Source: Reichenbachiella carrageenanivorans
GTDB lineage: Bacteria; Bacteroidota; Bacteroidia; Cytophagales; Cyclobacteriaceae
Direction: 5' to 3'
Length of the DNA stretch: 64,000 nt
Assembly: GCF_025639805.1 (NCBI RefSeq)
Contig: NZ_CP106735.1
Location: 1,986,001 to 2,050,000, forward strand
Part shown: positions 26,398 to 35,011 of the stretch, piece by piece
How the letters are laid out: each line of letters starts with the position of its first letter
Position numbering within the stretch: the stretch's first letter is position 1
Translations under genes and position numbers: made by a program
Notes under the pieces: generated by a model
What the model was told of the DNA's origin: nothing
What the model saw: only the letters and a program-made list of their open reading frames with translations
The model's database searches: none

Positions 26398-27907
26398 ATA
26401 CACTTATTTAGTTGTTGTCTGTTGTGGACTTTTGGCCTGTGAGAAGCCAGCTATTCAGATAGAAGAAGGAAAGTCGAGGACTATTTACCCCGACATGATT
26501 GGGTTGAATGGAAACCTGACAAGCATGGATCAGCCATGGAATCATGACGGTTTTGTAAGTGCCGTAGAAAGTATAGGTACCACTAATTTTCGATACCCAG
26601 CTGGCACCTTAGGCAATTATTGGGATTGGGATAAAGGCTGGCTAGATGCCAGTGTACCAGATAGTGCAATGATCAAATGGGTAGTGGAAAACAACATTCA
26701 CACGAGCGATTACCGATATACACTCGAAAATTTAGCCGAAGGATATAGGAAAACAGGTTTTACGCCTGTCTTTATGCTCAATATGCTGAGCAAAGACTTA
26801 GCTCATAGTGTGCGAAACTTGCTTCGTGCGCGCGATTTAGGGCTACCAGTCAAGTATATCGAATTGGGCAATGAGTTGTATTTCAACTTGCCTTACGAAA
26901 TGTCCGTTTATCCTACCCCAGAGGATTATGGAAAGACTTGTCAGGTTTGGATTGACTCACTGAAAGTTCATTTTCCAGAGGCCAAATATGCTTTGCTGGG
27001 TGGATATATCAAAAGGCGACCTAGACATACGAACTGGACACAAAGAGCTTTGAAATATTGTACAAATGCAGATGCTATTACTTTTCACAAGTATAGCCCT
27101 GCAGGTATAGATGGTCGGATAGAGCAAAAGGATATTACCGCAGGAACGGAAGGTACAGCCGATTTGTCAACCGTTACTCGAACGCCCCCTTCTGGAGGTC
27201 TTGCTGCTATTCAAGAATGGGAAGTAGGGCTACTTCAGAACGACTCTACGTATGCTAATTTTTTGGCTACAGCTAGAGACGCAGCTCTTTATTATCAAAA
27301 AATCAATGCACCAGAAGGGATGGAAATATGGGTGACGGAATTTAACATGCGTGACGATATGAGTGGTCTACGTGGCACTTGGGCGAATGCATTTTATGAC
27401 GCTAAATACTATGAGGTATTTATGAATAGCCCAGTGACTATTACCAATATTCATAATGTGATAGGCAGTAAGTTTGCACAGATTTTTAGTTCATCAGATT
27501 TGATGGATTTTATCAAGTGGAAAGAGGTAGAAGCAAAGCCTTGGGCATTGTCTTCGCAAGGGATCGCTACTGCTGCATTTGCCAAGGCTACTGCAGGAAT
27601 GACGACATCAACCAAGCTCGAGTTTTCGGATGATCAAGAGCTCGTTAATGACCTCGGGGCTACAATCAACACCCTGGCAGGTTGGAAGTTTAGTACTCCT
27701 GATTCGGCCAAATTACTATTAATCAATTATGGCAGAACACCACAAACGGTTCGATGGGATCATCTAGAAGATTTTTCGTCAGCACTCAGTTATTCTGCTC
27801 CTGCAGAAGCCTATATCACAGATGGTTTTGCTGATTTATTAATTGAAGAAAGCCTTGTGGGTTCATCTTTGATATTGCCACCATTTTCATTCACATTAGT
27901 TAAGTAG
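26390..27907 (+). CDS. Clan GH-A glycoside hydrolase lipoprotein (GH39/GH51-like, family uncertain)
   Basis: The lipobox L-L-A-C (C17) gives a lipoprotein start. The fold reads as a (beta/alpha)8 retaining hydrolase: an F-R-Y-P-A-G-T-L-G-N-Y-W-D-W stretch near residue 65-78 resembles the substrate-binding loop of GH51/GH39-type enzymes, E-L-G-N-E near 158-162 holds the likely acid/base Glu, and W-V-T-E-F-N near 314-319 holds the likely nucleophile Glu. A C-terminal beta domain follows from about 400. It lies in an operon one base upstream of a sulfatase gene, so it may act after desulfation on the same oligosaccharide. Family and substrate remain open: arabinofuranosidase, xylosidase, mannosidase or iduronidase activity are all possible. 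Confidence 0.7.
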   Translation: MLKYTYLVVVCCGLLACEKPAIQIEEGKSRTIYPDMIGLNGNLTSMDQPWNHDGFVSAVESIGTTNFRYPAGTLGNYWDWDKGWLDASVPDSAMIKWVVENNIHTSDYRYTLENLAEGYRKTGFTPVFMLNMLSKDLAHSVRNLLRARDLGLPVKYIELGNELYFNLPYEMSVYPTPEDYGKTCQVWIDSLKVHFPEAKYALLGGYIKRRPRHTNWTQRALKYCTNADAITFHKYSPAGIDGRIEQKDITAGTEGTADLSTVTRTPPSGGLAAIQEWEVGLLQNDSTYANFLATARDAALYYQKINAPEGMEIWVTEFNMRDDMSGLRGTWANAFYDAKYYEVFMNSPVTITNIHNVIGSKFAQIFSSSDLMDFIKWKEVEAKPWALSSQGIATAAFAKATAGMTTSTKLEFSDDQELVNDLGATINTLAGWKFSTPDSAKLLLINYGRTPQTVRWDHLEDFSSALSYSAPAEAYITDGFADLLIEESLVGSSLILPPFSFTLVK

Positions 27908-27908
27908 C

Positions 27909-29612
27909 ATGAAGAACATCAATATCCTATGTTTTTTTTTGGTCATGATAGCAATGGCTTGTCAGCCAAAAGAAAAGGTAGAAGAGATTAAAAAGCGGCC
28001 CAATATCATTTGGCTGGTAGCGGAAGATTTGAGTCCTAGGTTCTCTTTTTATGGAGATTCTACGGCCTACACACCTGCTATAGATGCTATAGCAGCTAAA
28101 GGGGTGGTCTATGAAAATGCTTTTACAGTATCAGGCGTTTGTGCGCCGAGTCGATCTTCGATGATCACGGGGTGCTACCCATCGTCAATAGGCACACAAC
28201 ACATGCGCCAGTCTAAAAGTGTAATTCCGATGCCCGGTGTGCCTAATTATAATGCGGTACCTCCAGCGGAAATCAAAGCTTTTCCTGAATTGCTAAGAGC
28301 GGCTGGTTATTGGACGGCGAGTTATAGAAAACTGGATTATCAGTTTGGTGCGCCTTTTACCATATGGGATGAGGTAGGAGAAGATCCGCATTGGAGACAC
28401 CGAAGAGAAGAAGACAAAGACAAGCCTTTTTTCATTTATTCCACTTATGAGATCACCCATGAGGTGAATATTTGGCCAGACAGCACTAAGGAGAAATTTT
28501 TCTTAGACAAAAAAATTGATCCGATGAAATTGGCCAAGGATGTTCGTGTAAGGCCTCCATTAGATACTTTGAAAAAAATCGATGTAGGTGAGATAATGGT
28601 TCCTCCTTACTTACCAAATACAGAGCTGGCAAGAGGCCATATTCAGCGGTTGTATTATAATACCATGAGAATGGATCAGCAAATTGCCCGATTGATGGCA
28701 GATCTAAAAGCGGATGGTCTAGAGGAAAATACCATCATATTCTTTATGAGTGATCATGGCGACTGTTTGCCAAGAGCCAAACGATGGATTAATGAATCGG
28801 GAACCAAAGTCCCATTGGTTATTTATATTCCAGATCAGTTTTTGCCAGAAGGCTTTGTTCAAAAAGGGCGAGACAATCATCTCTACAGTTATCTAGATCT
28901 ACCACCTACTGTATTGGAAATGGCGGGTGTAGCTGTGCCAGATTGGATTCAAGGGCATAGTATCATTTCAGATTTGAAGGAACGTCCTCGTCAATATGTA
29001 TATGGATCGAGAGATCGGATGGATAATAAATATGATATCAGAAGGGCTGTGAGAGATGAGCAATACAGATACATCAAAAATTTCGAACCATTAAAACCTT
29101 ATCAGCAGCAAATCGAATTCTTGGAAAGAATGCCTTTGATGAGTGAAATTTTGAAAATGAAAGCTGCAGGTAAGTTGAATGAAACCCAAGCGGCCTGGCT
29201 GGCAGATAGTAAGCCAGAAGAAGAACTATATGATTTGAAAAACGATCCGTTTGAAATCAAAAATTTATCCGAAGACTCAAAATATGAGAGTACAAAGTTG
29301 AGGCTGTCAAATGAGCTGAGCCGATGGATGGATGAAATCAACGACATGTATCAGATCGACGAAAAAGAACAAGCAGAATCGGCTTGGCCAAATGGAGAGC
29401 GACCTACTACAAAAGCAGTTGATTTCACATTAGAAAATGGTCGATTAAGTTTATCTAGTATTACGCAGTGCGCATCAATTGCCTACCGGACAAAGGGCCG
29501 TGAGAGGTGGGAGATTTATATGGCTCCATTAAATATAAAAACAGATACTATTGAGGCTAAAGCAGTGCGATACGGTTTTGAGGCATCGGAGATTACTACT
29601 TACACACCATAA
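27909..29612 (+). CDS. Formylglycine-dependent sulfatase (S1 family) lipoprotein
   Basis: S1 sulfatases remove sulfate esters from glycans using a formylglycine made from cysteine. The signature C-A-P-S-R starts at C78, preceded by P-N-I-I-W-L-V-A-E-D (metal ligand region, residues 31-40), and H-M-R-Q-S follows near 100. A second metal motif, M-S-D-H-G-D, lies near 280. The lipobox M-A-C (C18) suggests periplasmic or outer-membrane anchoring. Conversion of the Cys needs an anaerobic or FGE-type maturase, which is not in this window. Length 567 is normal. It sits one base after a GH-A hydrolase gene and two bases before a FucP-type transporter gene, so desulfation, cleavage and uptake are probably coupled. 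Confidence 0.93.
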   Translation: MKNINILCFFLVMIAMACQPKEKVEEIKKRPNIIWLVAEDLSPRFSFYGDSTAYTPAIDAIAAKGVVYENAFTVSGVCAPSRSSMITGCYPSSIGTQHMRQSKSVIPMPGVPNYNAVPPAEIKAFPELLRAAGYWTASYRKLDYQFGAPFTIWDEVGEDPHWRHRREEDKDKPFFIYSTYEITHEVNIWPDSTKEKFFLDKKIDPMKLAKDVRVRPPLDTLKKIDVGEIMVPPYLPNTELARGHIQRLYYNTMRMDQQIARLMADLKADGLEENTIIFFMSDHGDCLPRAKRWINESGTKVPLVIYIPDQFLPEGFVQKGRDNHLYSYLDLPPTVLEMAGVAVPDWIQGHSIISDLKERPRQYVYGSRDRMDNKYDIRRAVRDEQYRYIKNFEPLKPYQQQIEFLERMPLMSEILKMKAAGKLNETQAAWLADSKPEEELYDLKNDPFEIKNLSEDSKYESTKLRLSNELSRWMDEINDMYQIDEKEQAESAWPNGERPTTKAVDFTLENGRLSLSSITQCASIAYRTKGRERWEIYMAPLNIKTDTIEAKAVRYGFEASEITTYTP

Positions 29613-29614
29613 TT

Positions 29615-31009
29615 ATGAGTTCAAAAAATTATAAATCTAGTTTAGTTATTCTGACCACTTTGTTTTTTATGTGGGGTTTTCTTACCTGTATGAATGACAT
29701 TCTTATTCCTTATTTGAAGGATATTTTTGAGTTGAAATATTGGCAAGCCATGCTGATTCAATTTGCTTTTTTTGGAGCTTATTTTATTGGCTCACTGGTC
29801 TATTTTTTATTGTCGCTGCGGATAGGAGATCCCATCAACCGCATTGGCTATAAGAATGGAATCGTTATCGGTCTTTTGATTGCAGGATTGGGATGTTTCT
29901 TGTTTTATCCTGCAGCGCAGTTCCAGATGTATGGATTCTTTTTGGCGGCACTATTCATTTTAGGTTTAGGGTTTACCATGTTGCAGATTGCAGCCAATCC
30001 TTATGTATCGATCTTGGGAGAACCCGAAACGGCCTCCTCAAGACTAAATATGTCACAGGCTTTCAATTCATTGGGGACTACTATAGCACCTATATTAGGA
30101 GGGTATCTGATATTCGAATTTTTCTTCGATGAGGCAGCTGGAGGCGACGCAGTCAAAGTGCCTTATCTCATATTTGGCTTGATGTTTCTCATAGGAGCCA
30201 TAGTTTTTAAACTAATAAAGTTACCCAATTTTGTCAATGATGATGAAATTGTAAAAGGTACTGGGGCACTAAAATTCCCCAATTTATCATTGGGTACATT
30301 GGCTATTTTTACTTATGTAGGAGGCGAGGTGGCGATTGGTAGTTTTCTAATCAATTTCATTGGGCTAGACGAAATCATGGGATTGGAAGAAGCTGCTGCA
30401 AAAAACTTTTTGGCGTATTACTGGGGCGGTACGATGATTGGTAGGTTCTCTGGAGCTATTTCGCTTAGTGACATGTCTGGAGCAAAAAAATATGCTGCGA
30501 TGGCGTTGATGTCTATTCTTTCATTTGTGCTGATATTTTCTATCTCCGGAATGGAATTCTCATCAGTCACTCCTTATTTGGGAATCATCGCTCTCAATTT
30601 CCTAGCATTCGTTGCAGGCAAAAGTATTGCTGGTAGAACATTAGGGTTGTTTGCAAGTATCTCTGTGGCCTTATTACTTACCGCAATAAGCACTGATGGT
30701 AGTTTTGCCATGTGGGCACTGATAGGCGTCGGGATCTTCAATTCTATCATGTGGCCAAATATTTTTACGATTGCTATCGCAGGTTTGGGTAAGTATACGA
30801 GTCAAGGGTCATCGCTATTGGTCATGGCTATATTAGGAGCCGCTTTAGTGCCTTTGGTGCAGGGCGTATTAGCAGATATGATTGGCTTACAGATGTCTTT
30901 TGTTGTACCTGTAGTATGCTATTTATATATCGTGTTTTATGGGTTCTACAGTGCTAAGTTTATAACAGAAGAAAGTAGTGATCAGAAGCCTAAAGCTGGC
31001 TTTCATTAA
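29615..31009 (+). CDS. FucP/GluP-type MFS sugar transporter
   Basis: This is an inner-membrane major facilitator protein with about twelve helices, of the fucose/glucose/galactose:proton symporter subfamily. The N-terminal F-F-M-W-G-F-L-T-C-M-N-D-I-L-I-P-Y-L stretch (residues 17-34) is a subfamily landmark, and L-Q-I-A-A-N-P-Y-V followed by S-R-L-N-M-S-Q-A-F-N-S-L-G near 125-150 is another. It ends the 24803-31009 operon and is followed by a terminator. It likely imports the monosaccharide released by the neighbouring hydrolase and sulfatase; which sugar cannot be told. Confidence 0.9.
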   Translation: MSSKNYKSSLVILTTLFFMWGFLTCMNDILIPYLKDIFELKYWQAMLIQFAFFGAYFIGSLVYFLLSLRIGDPINRIGYKNGIVIGLLIAGLGCFLFYPAAQFQMYGFFLAALFILGLGFTMLQIAANPYVSILGEPETASSRLNMSQAFNSLGTTIAPILGGYLIFEFFFDEAAGGDAVKVPYLIFGLMFLIGAIVFKLIKLPNFVNDDEIVKGTGALKFPNLSLGTLAIFTYVGGEVAIGSFLINFIGLDEIMGLEEAAAKNFLAYYWGGTMIGRFSGAISLSDMSGAKKYAAMALMSILSFVLIFSISGMEFSSVTPYLGIIALNFLAFVAGKSIAGRTLGLFASISVALLLTAISTDGSFAMWALIGVGIFNSIMWPNIFTIAIAGLGKYTSQGSSLLVMAILGAALVPLVQGVLADMIGLQMSFVVPVVCYLYIVFYGFYSAKFITEESSDQKPKAGFH

Positions 31010-31036
31010 GATTTTAAACACACAATTCACATATAG

Positions 31037-31072
31037 CCTATTTGTTCATATGATGAACGAATAGGTTTTTTT
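31037..31072 (+). terminator. Rho-independent terminator of the NCS1-sulfatase-MFS operon
   Basis: CCTATTTGTTCAT pairs with ATGAACGAATAGG (one mismatch) around ATG and is followed by TTTTTTTG, 28 bases after the transporter stop. Confidence 0.85.
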
Positions 31073-31207
31073 GTTTTGTTAATAAGCTAACAGATGAGAA
31101 AAATGTGGCATTTGTCAGGTTACAACAGTAGTGGTCTTTACGCTAGACGTAGATGTTTTTTGAATCAACCAAAAGAATGAAGAAATGTTTTTGAAATAGA
31201 GAACAAC

Positions 31208-31242
31208 AAAAAGGGTCAACTCTTCTGGAGTTGACCCTTTTT
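31208..31242 (-). terminator. Terminator of the GH92 gene (bidirectional stem)
   Basis: AAAAAGGGTCAACTC and GAGTTGACCCTTTTT flank a short TTCTG loop. The stem has T runs in both directions, and it lies just after the GH92 stop on the minus strand. Confidence 0.85.
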
Positions 31243-31264
31243 GTTGTTGTGTGGAGGCTAATAA

Positions 31265-33520
31265 TTAGTTGACAACCGCAGGTGTAGTTTTAATTGTCAT
31301 TTTTTTGCCTTGGGAGGTGATAGCCTTGTGACTCAACTGGTAACCCAATTCTTTTCCATCAAGAGTGATGGCTTCTATCTCGCCGTCTTTTGGCCCATCA
31401 CGTTCTATTACAAATGAATCGTTGGTGTAAAATTTCGGATCAAGTTGAAGTGTAATTTTATCGAAACTAGGAGTGGTGACTTGATAAGCGGGTACACCTG
31501 GCGTATCGGGGTATATTCCCATCATGGCGAATACAACCCAAGCTGACATGGTGCCTGCATCATCATTGCCTGGGATTCCGTCTGTTTGGTTGGTGAAGTA
31601 TTTATCCAAACAACCATGTACCATTTCAGCGGTTTTTGTGCTTCGCTCATGGGTATAGTTATACATGAATGGATAACCCAAGTCTGGTTCGTTGGTCATA
31701 TCGAAATGGTCAGCTTCAAATAATTCATCGAGTTTGCTTAAAAATTCACCATCCCCCATTACTGTTTTGAGTGTATCTATTCCATGAGGAATAGAAAATA
31801 GATATTGCCAAGCGCTCCCTTCTACAAACCCAGGACCACCTCTTAGACCAAATCTCATCTGATCCCAAAGCCCTTGAGCAGGGTCAAATGGGGTATACCA
31901 ACTCCCGTCTCTGTTTTTTGGTCTGATGAGTCCAGTTTCAGAGTCATATAGTTTGATGAAAGACATGGATTGGTCTAAAAACCTTTGGTAGTCTGCTGTT
32001 TTTCCCATGCCTTTTGCCATCTGTGCAATGTTGAAATCGGATAGGTTAAATTCCATAGTTGTGGAAACAGGTCCCCATACGATGCCATTAAACCATTCAA
32101 ATTTTGTAACATCTTTAAATGGTCCATCCATAGAGATATAGCCCAGTTCGAGATATTCCTCCAATCCTCTTCGCATGTAGTTGCCTTCCACCACGGTGGC
32201 TTGATTTACCATCGCTTCATAAGCCTTCAAGGTGTCGAATTGAGTAATGCCTTTGGTGTATGTGTCTCCAATCACAATTGCAGCTGGATCTCCCACCATG
32301 ATATTGGTCTCAGTCGCAAAGATTTCCCACTTAGGTAGTCTACCAGCTTCTTCGTACATCCCAATCATAGTTTTGACCATGTCTAGCTGCTCCGCTGGGT
32401 ACGCCAAAGCAAATAGAGGATGCGTGGTGCGGTAGGTGTCCCAAAGTGAAAAGGCAGTATAACGCGTGTAGTCAGCCGTGCCAATCTCTTTGCTTCCTTG
32501 TTTTACATACTGGCCATTTACATCACTAAAGGTCATGGGCATCAGCAAACTGTGGTACAACGATGTATAGAATACAGCTAAATTATCTTGATCGTCTGAT
32601 TCAACTTTTATTTTGCTCAGCTCTGCCTCCCAAGTTTGTTTAGCTTGTAATTGTACCAGATCAAACTGGAAGTCCGTTTGTTCTGTGTCAAGGTTGAGTT
32701 TAGCATTGTCAGAAGAGACAAACGAAACGCCTACTTTGACAAGTACTGTTTGTGGTGTGTCGTTGTTGTATTCGTATACAATTCCGCTTGGCTTATCATC
32801 CAGATTTTGTTTGAATTGGTTGCTTTTGTTTTGATATATTAAATAGGAAGTATCAGCCTCTTGATTCAGTTCGGTATGAAAATAAACCTTTAATCGGTTT
32901 GTCGAACCACAGAAAAAACCTTCTAGCTGATAACCACTCGCCATCGAATAGGTGTGTTGCTCAATACTTCCTCCTTTGATATGCCCTTGTTGGGCGGTAA
33001 GGTCTAGAAATACCTGACTTTTCCCTGCGGGTAGTTCTACTTTGTAGAGTCCAGACCGTTTGGTAGCCGTTGCACTTACTTTAATTTTCTCATCCACGAG
33101 ATCTACACTATAAAATCCTGGTCTGGCGAGTTCATTAGTATAGGCTGAGCCAGAGGATTTACTGCTAAATTCACCTGATGTAAACTTGAAAGGGATACTG
33201 CCAGCTCCAGGGCAGCCCACGCCAGACAAATTCACAGAACTGAAGCCGAAAATCTTGCCTTGCCCCTGCCTATACCCTGTAGCTAACTGCATGCCAGTAA
33301 AATCATAAGTTTGAGGGCTTAATGCGGCCATCCCCCATGGTAGTACTGCGCCTGGGTGGGTATTGCCTACCCCATCAGTGCCGATAAATAAATTGACATT
33401 TGAAGTATAATTTGTATTTGTAGTGAGAGATGATGAGCTGTGAGTTTTACTACACCCATATCCTGTTAGCACACTCAATGAAAGTACTGCTAGTCGTGTT
33501 ACATTTCTTATCGAAATCAT
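31265..33520 (-). CDS. GH92 alpha-mannosidase lipoprotein
   Basis: GH92 enzymes are calcium-dependent inverting exo-alpha-mannosidases found mainly in Bacteroidota, acting on alpha-1,2/1,3/1,6-mannosides or mannose phosphate. Landmarks: F-I-G-T-D-G-V-G-N-T-H-P-G-A near residues 45-58, P-W-G-M-A-A-L-S-P just after, S-L-W-D-T-Y-R-T-T-H-P near 360, and G-N-D-D-A-G-T-M-S-A-W near 655-665, which carries the expected catalytic base Asp pair. The lipobox G-Y-G-C (about C23) predicts anchoring in the periplasm or at the surface. Length 751 is typical. Transcribed alone on the minus strand, with its own terminator. It complements the GH38 enzyme at 10684. Confidence 0.95.
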   Translation of the reverse strand: MISIRNVTRLAVLSLSVLTGYGCSKTHSSSSLTTNTNYTSNVNLFIGTDGVGNTHPGAVLPWGMAALSPQTYDFTGMQLATGYRQGQGKIFGFSSVNLSGVGCPGAGSIPFKFTSGEFSSKSSGSAYTNELARPGFYSVDLVDEKIKVSATATKRSGLYKVELPAGKSQVFLDLTAQQGHIKGGSIEQHTYSMASGYQLEGFFCGSTNRLKVYFHTELNQEADTSYLIYQNKSNQFKQNLDDKPSGIVYEYNNDTPQTVLVKVGVSFVSSDNAKLNLDTEQTDFQFDLVQLQAKQTWEAELSKIKVESDDQDNLAVFYTSLYHSLLMPMTFSDVNGQYVKQGSKEIGTADYTRYTAFSLWDTYRTTHPLFALAYPAEQLDMVKTMIGMYEEAGRLPKWEIFATETNIMVGDPAAIVIGDTYTKGITQFDTLKAYEAMVNQATVVEGNYMRRGLEEYLELGYISMDGPFKDVTKFEWFNGIVWGPVSTTMEFNLSDFNIAQMAKGMGKTADYQRFLDQSMSFIKLYDSETGLIRPKNRDGSWYTPFDPAQGLWDQMRFGLRGGPGFVEGSAWQYLFSIPHGIDTLKTVMGDGEFLSKLDELFEADHFDMTNEPDLGYPFMYNYTHERSTKTAEMVHGCLDKYFTNQTDGIPGNDDAGTMSAWVVFAMMGIYPDTPGVPAYQVTTPSFDKITLQLDPKFYTNDSFVIERDGPKDGEIEAITLDGKELGYQLSHKAITSQGKKMTIKTTPAVVN

Positions 33521-33597
33521 TTGATAATAATTACATTAAACAAGAGCTAAATGTAGTTCTGTTGATTTCTTAAGGCCTTTTGTTTTCGAAAACAGCA

Positions 33598-33637
33598 TAA
33601 AAAAGCCGCTTACTGATCATTCAGTAAGCGGCTTTTT
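33598..33637 (-). terminator. Terminator downstream of the 43-residue small gene
   Basis: AAAAGCCGCTTACTGA and TCAGTAAGCGGCTTTT flank TCAT. On the minus strand it ends in a T run. It lies between the GH92 start and the stop of the small minus-strand gene at 33666, so it separates two transcripts. Confidence 0.85.
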
Positions 33638-33665
33638 AATTTCAAAAATCCCTTTCTAAGGAAGT

Positions 33666-33797
33666 TTATTTGTTTTGTACTATTGCAGTATTATTTTGTT
33701 GAGGCATTGTGATAGCATCAGCATACATAGACTCTATAATACATCCTAAAACCATAAAAGAAATTCCAGCAATTAAATAAGTAATTAGTTTTCTCAT
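33666..33797 (-). CDS. Small 43-residue putative lipoprotein or single-helix membrane protein
   Basis: ATG 33797 opens M-R-K-L-I-T-Y-L-I-A-G-I-S-F-M-V, followed by L-G-C-I-I-E-S, which reads as a lipobox with Cys near residue 19. The tail is polar (M-P-Q-Q-N-N-T). A purine-rich AAAAAATAAG stretch lies just before the start on the minus strand, and a perfect terminator follows the stop, both supporting a real independent gene. The family is not recognised. A secreted small peptide, or a leader for a lost partner, cannot be excluded. Confidence 0.5.
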   Translation of the reverse strand: MRKLITYLIAGISFMVLGCIIESMYADAITMPQQNNTAIVQNK

Positions 33798-34011
33798 AGC
33801 TTATTTTTTAATCGTTATTATTTGCATCAATTCAACAGTCATCTTTGATGCTTCCTTCACAAATTAAACAAAATGATATTTGGCTATGACACCCTTTTGT
33901 TTTTGTCTCGAAGTAAGAATCGTGTTTGACCCTTGAATCTGTAAATTAAGGAAAAATAATTTTTAGATGAAATACATAAATTGGAATATAATTTGCACAA
34001 AATGACACTCG

Positions 34012-34914
34012 ATGAAAGCTGAACAAGAATTGTTTTTCAAATACCTCACTGTTAGCGATGTCGATCTGAAGTGGGGGCTGTACATCACCGCAGGAGGGTA
34101 TGAGAAAATAAAACCCAAATCTGTTTACCCAAGTATCGGCCACCCATCTACTTATTATTTTGAGTATGATTCTGGGCGAATCTTGAAGGAGTATCAAATT
34201 CTTTATATCACAAATGGTAAAGGAACATTTCAATCCAAAAAGGCAGGAAAAATCAGAGTAAATGAGGGAACTATTATTATGCTATATCCTGATGAATGGC
34301 ACAGTTATAGGCCCGACAAATCAACAGGTTGGGATGAATTTTGGTTTGGGTTAAAGGGGCCAATGGTTCAGAATATTTTGGAAAGTGGCGATTTTTTTAC
34401 AAAAAAAGAACCTTTAATTCAAATCGGGCATCGAGAATTTATTTTTCAATTGTTTGAACAAATCATTGAGACCATCCGGAATGAACCCCCCGCATATCAG
34501 CAAATTGCCTCGGGCATGGCTATGCACCTATTGGGTCGGTTGTTCGCCATTAGTAAGATTAAGTTGTTTGAAGGCAAACAAGTTGAATCTCAAATAAGAA
34601 AGGCAATTATCATCTTTCGAGAAAATACCTCAAGTAATATTAGCCCCGAAATTGTAGCAGATCAACTCAATATGGGGTATAGTTGGTTTCGCAGGATGTT
34701 CAAAAATTATACGGGACTTTCGCCTGCCAAATATTTTCAGCAAATGAAAATGCAGCATGCCAAAGAGTTTTTGCTGACGACCGACAAACCAATTAAAGAA
34801 ATTTCCTATGAGCTAGGATTCGACTCCATTTTTTACTTCTCAAGACAATTTAAAAAGGTGACTGGTTTTGCACCTTCAGAGTACAAAAAAGCGCATCGAT
34901 TGATAGATTCTTAG
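34012..34914 (+). CDS. Soluble AraC-family regulator with an N-terminal sugar-binding cupin
   Basis: Unlike the two membrane regulators in this region, this 300-residue protein has the classic layout: an N-terminal cupin-like ligand domain (about 20-160, with E-G-T-I-I-M-L-Y-P-D-E-W-H-S-Y, typical of AraC_binding domains) and a C-terminal AraC/XylS domain (about 200-296), with A-D-Q-L-N-M-G-Y-S-W-F-R-R-M-F in the first HTH and I-S-Y-E-L-G-F-D-S-I-F-Y-F-S-R-Q-F in the second. It would sense a cytoplasmic sugar. It lies just ahead of the FG-GAP/GH5/ribokinase cluster on the same strand, its likely target. The start ATG 34012 gives the full cupin domain. Confidence 0.88.
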   Translation: MKAEQELFFKYLTVSDVDLKWGLYITAGGYEKIKPKSVYPSIGHPSTYYFEYDSGRILKEYQILYITNGKGTFQSKKAGKIRVNEGTIIMLYPDEWHSYRPDKSTGWDEFWFGLKGPMVQNILESGDFFTKKEPLIQIGHREFIFQLFEQIIETIRNEPPAYQQIASGMAMHLLGRLFAISKIKLFEGKQVESQIRKAIIIFRENTSSNISPEIVADQLNMGYSWFRRMFKNYTGLSPAKYFQQMKMQHAKEFLLTTDKPIKEISYELGFDSIFYFSRQFKKVTGFAPSEYKKAHRLIDS

Positions 34915-34940
34915 TTTGGTTATGGGGTTTGATTTTCTTT

Positions 34941-34955
34941 TGATTTTCTAAATCA
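34941..34955. promoter_or_regulatory. Inverted repeat upstream of the FG-GAP gene, candidate regulator site
   Basis: TGATTT-TCT-AAATCA. Its right part, ATTTTCTAAATCA (34943-34955), recurs exactly at 38371-38383 upstream of the GH5 gene. A similar arm pair is present near 14037. It may be a binding site for a local AraC regulator; this is inference from repetition alone. Confidence 0.35.
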
Positions 34956-35011
34956 TAGTATCTAGCCAGCTATTCCCTTTATAATTGAAAAATTAGTCAG
35001 AAATAGAAAAG

